From: Constrictibacter sp. MBR-5
GTDB lineage: Bacteria > Pseudomonadota > Alphaproteobacteria > JAJUGE01
NCBI RefSeq assembly: GCF_040549485.1
Contig: NZ_JBEPTK010000018.1
Location: 19,805-83,804, forward strand
Reading direction: 5' to 3'
DNA: 64,000 nucleotides
Part shown: in pieces, positions 25,334-34,832 of the stretch
Layout of the letters: each line of letters starts with the position of its first letter
How positions within the stretch are numbered: position 1 is the first letter of the stretch
Made by a program: the position numbers and the translations under genes
Notes under the pieces: generated by a model
The model's input: only the letters and a program-made list of their open reading frames with translations
What the model was told of the DNA's origin: nothing
Databases searched by the model: none

Positions 25334-27784
25334 ATGACCAAGCGACTGGTCGTCATCGGCAATGGAATGGCCGCCGGACGCGTCCTCGAGGAACTGTTCG
25401 AGCGCGCGTCGGAAGCCTGGGCCGTCACGATCTTCGGCAGCGAGCCGCGGGTGAACTACAACCGCATCATGCTGTCGCCGGTCCTCTCCGGCGAGAAGCG
25501 CTACGAAGACATCCTGATCCACGACGACGCCTGGTACGACGCCAACGGCATCACCCTCCACCGCGGCAAGGAAGTCGTCTTCGTCGACCGCGCGGCCAAG
25601 CGTGTCGTGGCGAAGGACGGCACCACCGCCGACTACGACGCGCTGCTGATCGCCACCGGCTCCAACCCCTTCGTCGTCCCCATCCCCGGCGCCACCCTTC
25701 CGGGCGTGGTGACCTATCGCGACCTGGACGATGTCGAGGCGATGCTGGCTGCGGCGCGACAGGGCGGCCGCGCCGTGGTGATCGGCGGCGGCCTGCTCGG
25801 GCTGGAGGCGGCCGCGGGGCTGAAGGCGCAGGGAATGGAGGTCACCGTCCTCCATTTGATGCCGACGCTGATGGAGCGCCAACTCGATCAGGCCGCAGGG
25901 TACCTGCTGGAACAGGCGATGGAGTTGCGCGGCATCGCCGTGCGAACGCGCGCCAACACCCATGCGATCCTCGGCGACAGCCGCGTCACCGGCGTGCGCC
26001 TCGACGACGGCACCGAACTCGCCGCGGAAATCGTGGTGATGGCCGTCGGCATCCGGCCGAATGCCGCGCTGGCGAAGGCCGCCGGGCTGGACGTCAATCG
26101 TGGCGTGCTGGTCGACGACACGATGCGCACCAGCGACCCGGACGTGTTCGCCGTCGGCGAGTGCGTCGAGCATCGCGGCGTCTGCTACGGCCTGGTCGCA
26201 CCGCTCTACGAGATGGCGCGGACGGCAGCGCAGCAGATTGCCGGCGACGCCTCGGCCGCTTTCACCGGCGCCGTGACGTCGACCAAACTGAAGGTGACGG
26301 GGATCGACCTCTTCTCGGCCGGCGATTTCGCCGAGGGCAGGGAGCGGCCGGAGATCGTCCTGCGCGACGTGGCCCGCGGCATCTACAAGCGCCTGATCCT
26401 GGACGGCGACCGGATCGTCGGCGCCGTCCTGTACGGCGAGACCGCGGACGGCCCGTGGTTCTTCGACCTGATGCGCCGGGGAACGGACATCGCGGAGATG
26501 CGCGAGACGCTCATCTTCGGTCAGTCCTATGCGGGAGGCAGCCCGCTGGACCCTATGGCGGCCGTTGCAGCATTGCCGGATGAGGCGGAGATCTGCGGCT
26601 GCAACGGCGTGTGTAAAGGCAGAATCACCGACGCCATCGCGAGCACGGGTCTGACGACCCTGGAGGAGGTGCGGGCGCAAACCAAGGCCTCGTCCTCCTG
26701 CGGCTCCTGCACCGGGCTCGTCGAGCAGCTGATGACGCTGACGCTCGGCGACGCCTACAGCCGGGCCGCGGTGGAGCCGATGTGCGGCTGCACCGATCTC
26801 GGCCACGACGACGTGCGCAGGCTGATCGTCGCGAAGTCGCTGAAATCGATTCCGGCGGTCATGCAGGAACTGCAGTGGAAGACGTCCTGCGGCTGCGCCA
26901 AGTGTCGGCCGGCGCTCAACTACTACCTGCTCTGTGCCTGGCCGGAGGACTATGCCGACGACGGGCGCTCGCGCTTCATCAACGAGCGGGTGCACGCCAA
27001 CATTCAGAAGGACGGCACCTACTCCGTGGTGCCCCGGATGTGGGGCGGCGTCACCAGCCCGGCCGAACTGCGTGCCATCGCCAACGTCGCGGACAAGTTC
27101 GCGATTCCGACGGTGAAGGTGACGGGCGGTCAGCGCATCGACCTGCTGGGCGTGCGCAAGGAGGACCTGCCCGGCGTCTGGTCAGACCTCAACGCGGCGG
27201 GCCTGGTTTCGGGCCACGCCTATGCGAAGGGTCTGCGCACGGTGAAGACCTGCGTCGGCACGGACTGGTGCCGGTTCGGGACGCAGGATTCCACCGGGCT
27301 CGGCATCCGCATCGAGAAGTTCATGTGGGGGTCGTGGACGCCGGCCAAGGTGAAGATGGCGGTCTCGGGCTGCCCGCGAAACTGTGCCGAGGCGACCTGC
27401 AAGGACGTCGGCGTGATCTGTGTCGATTCCGGTTACGAAATCCACTTTGCCGGTGCGGCGGGCCTGCACATTCAGGGCACCGAGGTCCTGACCAAGGTCG
27501 CGACCGAAGACGAGGCGCTGGAGACGATCGCCGCCCTGACCCAGCTCTACCGCGAACAGGGGCGCTATCTGGAGCGCATGTACAAATGGTCGGCGCGCGT
27601 CGGCGTCGACGCCATCCGCGCGCTGGTCGTCGACGATCCGGATCGGCGCCGCGCCCTCTACGACCGCTTCGTGGTGTCGCAGCGCCGGGCGCAAAGCGAT
27701 CCGTGGGCCGAGCGGGTGCGCGGAACGGACGCGCACGAGTTCGCACCGATGGCCGATTTCACCCTGCCACAGGCGGCGGAGTGA
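25334..27784 (+). CDS. nirB: Assimilatory nitrite reductase [NAD(P)H], large subunit NirB
   Basis: This 816-residue cytoplasmic enzyme reduces nitrite to ammonium. The order of domains is an NAD(P)H/FAD pyridine nucleotide-disulphide reductase domain (GNGMAAGRVLEEL, IATGSNPF, GGGLLGLEAAAGL), then two BFD-type [2Fe-2S] segments (EICGCNGVCKGRI with SSSCGSCTGLV, then a second cysteine cluster CGCTDL/SCGCAKCRP). The sulphite/nitrite reductase haemoprotein domain follows, with the sirohaem-[4Fe-4S] ligands TCVGTDWCRFGTQD and SGCPRNCAEATC. It starts with an ATG after GAGGAGGAAAAC, ten bases after the ATPase gene, and overlaps nirD by one base. All metal-centre cysteines are present. Confidence 0.95.
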   Translation: MTKRLVVIGNGMAAGRVLEELFERASEAWAVTIFGSEPRVNYNRIMLSPVLSGEKRYEDILIHDDAWYDANGITLHRGKEVVFVDRAAKRVVAKDGTTADYDALLIATGSNPFVVPIPGATLPGVVTYRDLDDVEAMLAAARQGGRAVVIGGGLLGLEAAAGLKAQGMEVTVLHLMPTLMERQLDQAAGYLLEQAMELRGIAVRTRANTHAILGDSRVTGVRLDDGTELAAEIVVMAVGIRPNAALAKAAGLDVNRGVLVDDTMRTSDPDVFAVGECVEHRGVCYGLVAPLYEMARTAAQQIAGDASAAFTGAVTSTKLKVTGIDLFSAGDFAEGRERPEIVLRDVARGIYKRLILDGDRIVGAVLYGETADGPWFFDLMRRGTDIAEMRETLIFGQSYAGGSPLDPMAAVAALPDEAEICGCNGVCKGRITDAIASTGLTTLEEVRAQTKASSSCGSCTGLVEQLMTLTLGDAYSRAAVEPMCGCTDLGHDDVRRLIVAKSLKSIPAVMQELQWKTSCGCAKCRPALNYYLLCAWPEDYADDGRSRFINERVHANIQKDGTYSVVPRMWGGVTSPAELRAIANVADKFAIPTVKVTGGQRIDLLGVRKEDLPGVWSDLNAAGLVSGHAYAKGLRTVKTCVGTDWCRFGTQDSTGLGIRIEKFMWGSWTPAKVKMAVSGCPRNCAEATCKDVGVICVDSGYEIHFAGAAGLHIQGTEVLTKVATEDEALETIAALTQLYREQGRYLERMYKWSARVGVDAIRALVVDDPDRRRALYDRFVVSQRRAQSDPWAERVRGTDAHEFAPMADFTLPQAAE

Positions 27785-28128
27785 TGGCCGTCCCCGTGAA
27801 CGACTGGATCGAAATCGGTACCGCCGACGACGTGCCGGCTCTGGGTGCGCGCGTGGTGCGGGCGCCCGGCGGCGATATCGCGGTGTTCAAGACGGCCGAC
27901 GGACGGCTGTTCGCTCTGCGCGATCGCTGCCCGCATGCCGGTGGGCCGCTGTCGCAGGGCATCGTGCACGGAACGTCCGTCACCTGCCCGCTGCACAACT
28001 GGATCATCGACCTGACCAGCGGCGAGGCGACCGGCGCCGACGAAGGCTGCGCCGGCCATGTCCCGCTGCGCCTCGAGGCCGGCCGCATTCTGCTGCCCGC
28101 GGCGCTGCTGTGCGGAGCGGCGGCGTGA
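27784..28128 (+). CDS. nirD: Nitrite reductase small subunit NirD (Rieske-type)
   Basis: This 114-residue Rieske-fold protein is the small subunit of NAD(P)H nitrite reductase. Unlike many NirD proteins, which lack metal ligands, it keeps a full [2Fe-2S] ligand set: RDRCPHAGGPLSQG (Cys-x-His) and VTCPLHNW (Cys-x2-His). It may therefore carry a real cluster and act as a Rieske ferredoxin-like subunit. Its ATG overlaps the nirB stop (TGATG), and its stop overlaps the GTG start of nasA, which shows tight translational coupling. Confidence 0.92.
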   Translation: MAVPVNDWIEIGTADDVPALGARVVRAPGGDIAVFKTADGRLFALRDRCPHAGGPLSQGIVHGTSVTCPLHNWIIDLTSGEATGADEGCAGHVPLRLEAGRILLPAALLCGAAA

Positions 28129-30809
28129 AGGCGTGGCCATCCGCCCCGGAGTTGGGCGGCACGGTGCGCACGACCTGCCCCTATTGCGGCGTGGGCTGCG
28201 GCGTGCTGGCGACGCCTCGGGCGGATGGCGGCGTCGACATCGCCGGCAACCCGGATCATCCGGCCAACCGCGGCCGGCTCTGTTCCAAGGGTGCCGCCCT
28301 GGGCGAAACGCTGTCGCTCGACGACCGGCTGACGGTGCCCGAGGTCGACGGCCGGCCGGCGACCTGGGACGCCGCACTGGGCCTCGTCGCAGAGCGCTTC
28401 GCCGCGGCGGTGGCCAAGCACGGGCCGGACTCGGTCGCCTTCTACGTCTCCGGACAGCTGCTGACCGAGGACTACTACGTCGCCAACAAGCTGATGAAGG
28501 GCTTCATCGGTTCGGCCAACATCGACACGAACTCCCGCCTCTGCATGGCATCCTCGGTCGCCGGCCATGTCCGCGCCTTCGGTTCGGACACCGTGCCCGG
28601 CACCTATGCCGACCTGGACGAGGCCGACCTGGTCGTCCTGGTCGGTTCCAATCTGGCCTGGTGCCATCCGGTGCTGTTCCAGCGCCTGCTCGCCGCGCGC
28701 GAGCGGCGCGGCACGCGCATCGTCGTGCTCGATCCGCGCGTCACCAACACGGCCGAGGAGGCGGACCTGCACCTGGCGCTGGCGCCGGATTCCGACGTGG
28801 CGCTGTTCCTCGGCCTGCTCGATCATCTGGCGGCCGGCGGCTTCGCCGATCACGGCTTCGTGGACGCGCACACGGCGGGCCTGGACGATGCGGTCGTGGT
28901 GGCGGCCGCCTGCGGCCTGGAGGGTGCGGCGCGCGCGACCGGTCTGTCCGCCGCCGACCTCAGCCGCTTCTTCTCCCTGTGGGCGGGTGCCGAGCGGGTC
29001 GTCACCGTCTATTCCCAGGGCGTGAACCAGTCGGTGTCGGGCACCGACAAGGTCAACGCGATCATCAACTGCCACCTGCTGACCGGCCGCATCGGCAAGC
29101 CCGGCGCCGGTCCCTTCTCGGTCACCGGGCAGCCGAACGCGATGGGCGGGCGCGAGGTCGGCGGTCTCGCCAACATGCTCGCCGCCCATATGCGCCTCGA
29201 CGATCCGGCACACCGCGAGATCGTCCAGGGCTTCTGGGCCAGTCCGCGCATCGCGGAGCGGCCCGGACTGAAGGCGGTCGACCTATTCCGCGCGGTCGGC
29301 GACGGCCGGATCAAGGCGCTCTGGATCATGGCGACCAACCCGGCGGTGTCGCTGCCCGATGCGGACGCGGTCGCCGCGGCGCTGGCCGCCTGTCCCTTCG
29401 TGGTCGTCTCGGACGTGACCCGGACGGACACGACGTACCATGCCCATGTCCTTCTGCCCGCGGCGGCGTGGGCGGAGAAGGACGGCACGGTCACCAACTC
29501 CGAGCGGCGCATCTCGCGCCAGCGCGGTTTCCTGCCGCTGCCCGGCGAAACGCGGGCCGATTGGCGCATCGTCTGCGACGTGGCGGCACGGATGGGCTGG
29601 GCCGACGATTTCGCCTTTGACGGCCCCGCGGCGATCTTCCGCGAACATGCCGCTCTCTCCGCCGCGGGTAACGGCGGTGCCCGCGATTTCGACATCGGCG
29701 GCTGTACCGGGCTGGACGACCGGGCCTATGGCGAACTCGCACCGTTCCAGTGGCCGTTGCGTGCCAGCGAAGAGCTGGGCGAACCGCCGGGCGAACGGCG
29801 CTTCTTCGCCGACGGCCGCTTCTACACCGATGACGGCCGCGCGCGCTTCGTGGCGACGCCGGTCCGCGCGGCGGTGGAGCAGCCGGATGAAACCTTCCCG
29901 CTGATCCTCAACACCGGCCGCATCCGCGACCAGTGGCACACCATGACGCGGACGGCGAAGAGCCCGCGCCTGATGCGCCACATCGCGGAACCCTTCTGCG
30001 AGATCCACACCCTCGACGCGGCCGCCGCCGGCATCGCGCCGGCCACCCTGATACAGCTCGATAGTGCGCGCGGTGGCGTGATCGTGCGTGCCCTCGTCAC
30101 CGACAGGCAGCGGCGCGGCAGCGTTTTCGTGCCGATGCACTGGACCAATCAACTCGCCGCATCCGGCCGTATCGGCGCCGCCACCGCCGCCCACACCGAT
30201 CCGGTTTCAGGCCAGCCGGGCCTGAAGTTCGGAGCGGCTGCCGTTCGCCCGTTTCCCGCGGCCTGGTACGGGTTTGCGGTGCTGCGCGACCGGCCGCAGC
30301 GGATCGATGCCCCGTACCGGGCATTGGCTGGCGTCGAGGACGGCTGGCGACTGGAATTCGCCGGGGTCGCGGTGCCGGAGGATTGGGACGGCTTGGCGGC
30401 AGCGCTGCTAGGCGTCGGTGAGACGCTGTCCGTCCGGGACGAAAGCGCCGGCCGCCTCCGCTTCGCCCGCTTCGACGGCGACCGCCTCGCGGGAGCGATC
30501 TTCCTCGACCGCCAGCCGGTGGCGGCCGCGCGCGTCTGGCTGGCCGAACGTCTCGGCGTGTCCTTCGGCGATACCGGGGAACGCCTGCGAATTCTGAGCG
30601 GCCGGCCTGGCACCGGTCAGGCGGACGCGGGCCCGGCCGTGTGCGCCTGCCTCGGCGTCGGCGCCAACCGGATCGACGCGGCCATCGCCGCCGGCGCCGC
30701 CACGGCCGAGGCCGTCGGTGCGGCGACCGGTGCCGGAACCAACTGCGGCTCCTGCCGCACCGACCTGAGGAGGATGATCCATGCGCGCCGCATGCAGGAA
30801 GCCGTCTGA
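28125..30809 (+). CDS. nasA: Assimilatory nitrate reductase catalytic subunit NasA
   Basis: This molybdopterin enzyme of about 894 residues reduces nitrate to nitrite in the cytoplasm. The N-terminal [4Fe-4S] motif is TCPYCGVGCGV followed by GRLCSKG. Mo-bisMGD-binding segments follow (GQLLTEDYYVANKLMKGFIG, SRLCMASSVAG, VTGQPNAMGGREVGGLANM). A C-terminal BFD-like [2Fe-2S] domain (CACLGVGANRI with GTNCGSCRTDLRRM) is present, typical of NasA proteins that draw electrons without a flavoprotein subunit. The GTG at 28125 overlaps the nirD stop as GTGA and is preferred over a GTG at 28110. Its end overlaps cysG by 29 bases. Confidence 0.95.
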   Translation: MKAWPSAPELGGTVRTTCPYCGVGCGVLATPRADGGVDIAGNPDHPANRGRLCSKGAALGETLSLDDRLTVPEVDGRPATWDAALGLVAERFAAAVAKHGPDSVAFYVSGQLLTEDYYVANKLMKGFIGSANIDTNSRLCMASSVAGHVRAFGSDTVPGTYADLDEADLVVLVGSNLAWCHPVLFQRLLAARERRGTRIVVLDPRVTNTAEEADLHLALAPDSDVALFLGLLDHLAAGGFADHGFVDAHTAGLDDAVVVAAACGLEGAARATGLSAADLSRFFSLWAGAERVVTVYSQGVNQSVSGTDKVNAIINCHLLTGRIGKPGAGPFSVTGQPNAMGGREVGGLANMLAAHMRLDDPAHREIVQGFWASPRIAERPGLKAVDLFRAVGDGRIKALWIMATNPAVSLPDADAVAAALAACPFVVVSDVTRTDTTYHAHVLLPAAAWAEKDGTVTNSERRISRQRGFLPLPGETRADWRIVCDVAARMGWADDFAFDGPAAIFREHAALSAAGNGGARDFDIGGCTGLDDRAYGELAPFQWPLRASEELGEPPGERRFFADGRFYTDDGRARFVATPVRAAVEQPDETFPLILNTGRIRDQWHTMTRTAKSPRLMRHIAEPFCEIHTLDAAAAGIAPATLIQLDSARGGVIVRALVTDRQRRGSVFVPMHWTNQLAASGRIGAATAAHTDPVSGQPGLKFGAAAVRPFPAAWYGFAVLRDRPQRIDAPYRALAGVEDGWRLEFAGVAVPEDWDGLAAALLGVGETLSVRDESAGRLRFARFDGDRLAGAIFLDRQPVAAARVWLAERLGVSFGDTGERLRILSGRPGTGQADAGPAVCACLGVGANRIDAAIAAGAATAEAVGAATGAGTNCGSCRTDLRRMIHARRMQEAV

Positions 30810-32232
30810 GGTTGCCCCCGGCCGGCTCGGAGCGCTGGCCAAGCTGCCCGTCTTTCTCGATCTCGCGGCCAAGCCGGCGCTGGTAGCGGGCGGCTCCCCC
30901 GCGGCTGCCTGGAAGGCGGAGCTACTCGCCGCCGCCGGTGCGGCGGTCGCCGTCCATGCGGTGGATCCCGGCCCCGACATGCTCGCGCTGGTCGACCGCG
31001 GCGCCGCGGCCGGTTCCATCACCCTGCATCGGTCGGCATGGACCGCAGCCGCCTTCGCGGGCACCGCGATCGCCGTCGCCGACATCGCCGATCCCGCCGA
31101 AGCGGCCGATTTCGCCGCGGCTGCGCGGGCTGCCGGCGTACCGGTGAACGTGGTCGACACGCCGGCCCTGTGCGAATTCCAGTTCGGCAGCATCGTCAAC
31201 CGGTCGCCCGTCGTGATCGGCATCTCGACCGACGGCGCGGCGCCGATCCTGGGACAGGCCGTTCGGCGGCGCATCGAAACGGTCCTGCATCCGGCGCTGG
31301 CGCATTGGGCGGCGCTGGCCAAGAGCATGCGCGCGACGGTGATGGAGCGCCTCGCGCCGGGCGCCGCGCGCCGCGCCTTCTGGGAGCGCTTCTCGGACCG
31401 CGCGCTGGCCGGTGACCCGCCGGATGCCGCCACCGAGGCCGCCATGCTCGACGGCACATCCGCCGGGCCGTCGGCCGGCCGCGTCACCCTCGTCGGTGCC
31501 GGCCCGGGCGACGCCGAACTGCTGACGTTGAAGGCGCTGCGCGCGCTCCAGGCGGCCGACGTCATCCTCTTCGACGATCTCGTTTCCGCCGAGGTGCTCA
31601 AACTCGCGCGCCGGGAAGCGAGGCGCATGCTGGTCGGCAAGCGCGGCGGCCGCGCCTCCTGCGTTCAGGAGGACATCAATGATCTGATGGTGCGGTTGGC
31701 GCGCCAGGGAAAGCACGTCGTCCGACTGAAGTCCGGGGATCCGATGATCTTCGGCCGCGCCGGCGAAGAGATCGAAAAGCTCGATGCCGCCGGTATTTCG
31801 CTCGACGTGGTGCCGGGCATTACGGCAGGCATGGCGCTCGCCGCCACCCTCGGCGTGTCGCTGACCCATCGCGATCTGGCACAGTCGGTTCGCTTCGTCA
31901 CGGGATGCGCGCGGACCGGGGACATCCCCGGCGAGCTAGACTGGCGCGGGTTGGCCGACGGGCGGACCAGCATCATCTTCTACATGGCGGCGCGCCGGGC
32001 CTGCGGCATCGCCAAGGGCCTGATGAAGGAAGGCCTGCCGGCGGACACGCCGGCGGTGGCGATCGCGGGCGTATCGCGCCACGACGAGCATCGCTGGACC
32101 GGCCGGCTCGATGCGCTGGGTGCCGCCGCGGCGGGAATGGCGGGCGGCGCGCCCGTGGTGCTCGGCATCGGGCAGGTGTTCGGATGCCGAGCCGCGGCTG
32201 CGATGTCCGATGGATGGAGACTGACCGGATGA
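30781..32232 (+). CDS. cysG: Sirohaem synthase CysG (uroporphyrinogen-III methyltransferase / precorrin-2 dehydrogenase / ferrochelatase)
   Basis: This 483-residue bifunctional protein makes sirohaem, the cofactor of NirB. The N-terminal precorrin-2 dehydrogenase/ferrochelatase half (residues about 20-220) has FLDLAAKPALVAGGSPAAAW and NVVDTPALCEFQFGSIVNR, which contains the 'D.P.LC.F..pa' motif. The C-terminal SAM-dependent methyltransferase half begins at about residue 232: VTLVGAGPGDAELLTLKALR, VRLKSGDPMIFGRAGEE, VVPGITAGMA. Its ATG follows GAGGAGGATCC inside the end of nasA. The Rossmann motif GGSPAAAW departs from the usual GGGxVAxRK, so dehydrogenase efficiency may differ. Confidence 0.93.
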   Translation: MRAACRKPSEVAPGRLGALAKLPVFLDLAAKPALVAGGSPAAAWKAELLAAAGAAVAVHAVDPGPDMLALVDRGAAAGSITLHRSAWTAAAFAGTAIAVADIADPAEAADFAAAARAAGVPVNVVDTPALCEFQFGSIVNRSPVVIGISTDGAAPILGQAVRRRIETVLHPALAHWAALAKSMRATVMERLAPGAARRAFWERFSDRALAGDPPDAATEAAMLDGTSAGPSAGRVTLVGAGPGDAELLTLKALRALQAADVILFDDLVSAEVLKLARREARRMLVGKRGGRASCVQEDINDLMVRLARQGKHVVRLKSGDPMIFGRAGEEIEKLDAAGISLDVVPGITAGMALAATLGVSLTHRDLAQSVRFVTGCARTGDIPGELDWRGLADGRTSIIFYMAARRACGIAKGLMKEGLPADTPAVAIAGVSRHDEHRWTGRLDALGAAAAGMAGGAPVVLGIGQVFGCRAAAAMSDGWRLTG

Positions 32233-33035
32233 GTCTCGAAGGACGCAGGATCGTGGTGCCGGAGACCCGCGCGCTCGACCTCTTCGCCTCCATGCTGGAG
32301 CGGCAGGGTGCGACGACCATCCGCTGCCCGCTGGTCGGCATCCGCGATGTCGAGGACGCCGCCCCGGTCGAGGCCTGGCTGCATCGCCTTGCTCGGGGTG
32401 ATTTCGACGACGTCGTCTTCTACACGGGCGAAGGGGTGTCGCGCCTGCTGGATTTCGCGGATCGGACAGGCATCCGTGCCGATGTTGTCGCGGCACTCCG
32501 CGAGGTGCGGAAGGTGGTGCGCGGGCCGAAGCCCACCGGCGCCCTCCGGCGCGCCGGCCTAGGCCCCGACCTTAGCGCCGCGGCTCCGACCACGGCGGGC
32601 CTGATCGGGACACTGGGCGCGCTGCCCCTGCAGGGTCGGCGCGTGGGCATCCAACTTTATCCGGAAGCGCCGAGCACGCTGGCAGATTTCCTCCTATCCC
32701 GCGGGGCCGGGTGCGACCCCGTCCTGTGCTACCGCTATGCGTCCGAGGAGGAGGACGACGCGGTGATCGAGATGATCCACAAAATGGCAGCCGGCGAAGT
32801 AGACCTCATCGCCTTCACCAGCACACCGCAGATCCGGCGCCTGCAGAAGGTGGCGGAGGCCGCCGGCCTGCAAGCCATGCTCCAGGGCGCGATGGCAACG
32901 ACACAGATCGCCGCCGTCGGCCCGGTTACGGCAGAGGCGGTTGAAAAAGCCGGATGGCTGGCGGCCGTCGTCCCCGCGAATAGCTTTCACCTCAAGCCCT
33001 TCATGGCCGAGATTGTCGGTGTCTTCGGCCGCTGA
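32229..33035 (+). CDS. Uroporphyrinogen-III synthase family protein (HemD-like)
   Basis: This 268-residue protein has the HemD fold pattern: GRRIVVPETRALDLFASMLE at the start, an inter-domain segment, LPLQGRRVGIQLYPEAPSTL (second domain) and IAFTSTPQIRRL near the C-terminus, then QIAAVGPVTAEAVEKAGW. HemD closes the tetrapyrrole ring that CysG methylates, so a copy at the end of a nitrate operon can boost sirohaem supply. It overlaps cysG by ATGA. Some nitrate-locus HemD-like proteins are fused to regulators; here no DNA-binding domain is seen. Confidence 0.85.
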   Translation: MSLEGRRIVVPETRALDLFASMLERQGATTIRCPLVGIRDVEDAAPVEAWLHRLARGDFDDVVFYTGEGVSRLLDFADRTGIRADVVAALREVRKVVRGPKPTGALRRAGLGPDLSAAAPTTAGLIGTLGALPLQGRRVGIQLYPEAPSTLADFLLSRGAGCDPVLCYRYASEEEDDAVIEMIHKMAAGEVDLIAFTSTPQIRRLQKVAEAAGLQAMLQGAMATTQIAAVGPVTAEAVEKAGWLAAVVPANSFHLKPFMAEIVGVFGR

Positions 33036-33938
33036 TCCTTGCTCTTCACTCTTTGGTCACGGCCCTACCGATCCGGCGACCACATTTGCACCCGCACCCG
33101 GTCTCCTTCAGACGGTAGGGCTCCCTCCCCCGCTCCGATCCAGTTCGCGTTCGTGCACCAGCCCACCCGGGGGTGCCGCAACGGCCGATGTCCATCGCGA
33201 GTCCATCGAACTGAACGGGCGCTGAGCGAGGCATGCGACGTCATGATCGTCAATGTCCCCTTTCAGGGTCTACCAACCATCGGTGAAGATTCTGCCAGGG
33301 TGTGAACGGCAATCCTGCGGGTAAGGTATCCCCGAAAGGGTCCTTCCACAGTTCACACGTCTCTGGAAGCACCCTGCTGACTGCCCGCTGCTCAGCAAGA
33401 TAGCGACGGCCGATGTCGCTCCGCGGCGAACGTCCCTGCAAGTCCATCCGGATGGACTCCCGTCACCGCCGCCTGTCGCCGTCTCTGCACAATCGCAGCG
33501 GGCGCGCGGGCTTGATCGCCGCGCACCGTCGACGTCTGCGACTTTCCGTCGATGATCGCATTCCTATTCGGCACGGGATCTTCTTGCCGGTCGAAGCCCA
33601 GGATCCCCTTTTTGTTCGCGGGCAGCCGCGGCTCTGTCGGTCGGTCATGACAGGGTTGGTAAACCTGTTCCCATACCCGCTCCCGGTCCGACGCCGAAGT
33701 AACAGTAGACGCCTTGCCATGGGCGCGGGTCGTGTAGCCCCCGACGCCAAGCCGCTCTCCACACCGGATCCGAACCTAAAAAATCAGCCGACGGCGCCTC
33801 GGGAAACCGTGTACAAACACGGCCCGAAAAATCCTTATTTCGTCCATAATGTTTCAGTGCAATTTAAATTTCGACAGGTCCTATCTTAGTTGGGCAATCT
33901 ATCGATGCGACGGCAACATGCATTTCAACGAGGAAGCT
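33036..33938. other. Long intergenic region containing a dispersed repeat
   Basis: About 900 bases follow the nitrate operon without a recognisable gene. Its central part (33230-33580) belongs to the dispersed repeat family listed separately. The last 120 bases are AT-rich (for example around 33830-33890) and probably hold the promoter of the unknown gene at 33939. Confidence 0.5.
33230..33580. repeat. Dispersed repeat family, copy B
   Basis: Three blocks are shared with other copies. 'GATCGTCAATG' to GCGGGTAAGGTATCCCC (33317-33333) is shared with copy A. 'CAGTTCACACGTCTCTGG' (about 33349-33366) through the palindrome AGTCCATCCGGATGGACT (33441-33458) is shared with copy C. 'GCACCGTCGACGTCTGCG' to 'GATCGCATTCCTATTCGG' (about 33520-33572) is also shared with copy C. 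On the minus strand both B and C can read MD(L/F)QGRS and PETCEL, which hints at a decayed small coding element. Confidence 0.55.
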
Positions 33939-34658
33939 ATGACACCTTCATCCGCAAGGTCTGGCCTTATTTCATTGATACAAAAATACAATATCGACAT
34001 CGATGCATGCGTCTCCGACTATAATCATATTACCTATGCCGGGTACGTAACGCTTCGAAAGGCAAAATGGAAAAACATTATCGGGTATGAAATATACCGG
34101 GTGCCTGCGACACAGGGAAACAACGGCGGCTGGGTCGCGAACATCACCTTCCGGGGCCACGGCCATCGCGATTTCATGCTCGGTGTCCCGGATTCTGCAC
34201 CCGCCAAGACGCGCGCGGAGGCGGAACGCCGTATAGCCGTTATTGCAGCATCCCTCCAGAACGCCAGGCGACGCAATCCCGCGGACGCCGAACCGCCTCC
34301 TATGACCGTTAAAATTGACGGCTGCCATTTTTCTATCCGGTCGGAATTTATGGAGCAACTGCGACTAAACCCGCAGCATGCACTCCCCCTCGAGGTCTGC
34401 ATTGCGGAACTCGACGCGGGAGGTGTGTTGCTCCGTCATCGAGAAGACGCCGAGTTCCTAAACCTGCCGGAAGGATGCCGCAGCCAGGGCGTTGGCGAGG
34501 CCGACCTACGGCGAGCCATGTTAGCACTCCATATCACACACAGCTTAGCGCTTCACGGCGAATGGGTGTACGAGACTGAACGATACCGCCAAGCCCAGTT
34601 TCGGCCCGAATCTTGGAGACGGCGGATGGCCCGCATGGACCCAGCGGGAAGTGCCTGA
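33939..34658 (+). CDS. Hypothetical protein
   Basis: This 239-residue protein is not recognised. Features seen are YAGYVTLRKAKWKNIIGYEI, then GGWVANITFRGHGHRDFMLG followed by AKTRAEAERRIAVIAASLQN, and a second half with TVKIDGCHFSIRSEFMEQLR and a charged C-terminus, ESWRRRMARMDPAGSA. There is no signal peptide or membrane segment. The ATG at 33939 follows GAGGAAGCT; an upstream ATG at 33918 is possible. The gene and its upstream DNA are more AT-rich than the neighbouring nitrate operon, and it lies beside an IS3 element, so horizontal origin is likely. Confidence 0.55.
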   Translation: MTPSSARSGLISLIQKYNIDIDACVSDYNHITYAGYVTLRKAKWKNIIGYEIYRVPATQGNNGGWVANITFRGHGHRDFMLGVPDSAPAKTRAEAERRIAVIAASLQNARRRNPADAEPPPMTVKIDGCHFSIRSEFMEQLRLNPQHALPLEVCIAELDAGGVLLRHREDAEFLNLPEGCRSQGVGEADLRRAMLALHITHSLALHGEWVYETERYRQAQFRPESWRRRMARMDPAGSA

Positions 34659-34804
34659 TGTACCGCGGTAGTCGACATCACGTCTGCTGGACAGTACCTA
34701 CCTGACAGATGCTGCCGCACCCTCCCCTGCAGGGGCGGGTGTGGCCCGCTGCCGGGTCTTCGGACACGAGGTGAACAGCCCGCTGACGAGGTCCCGTCTG
34801 TTGG

Positions 34805-34828
34805 TGGAGTGGGCCCCTCGGGCCGGAC
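34805..34828. repeat. Terminal inverted repeat of the IS3 element (OrfB end)
   Basis: It begins TGGAGTGGGCCCCTCGGG and continues CCGGAC. The reverse complement of 36032-36055 is identical except for one T/A difference at position 6. Confidence 0.85.
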
Positions 34829-34832
34829 ACGA

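Noticed and set aside
22540..25428. A 962-codon open frame on the minus strand
   Set aside because: It is antisense to nrtB and the fused ATPase gene, has no family match by eye, and arises from GC-rich codon bias.
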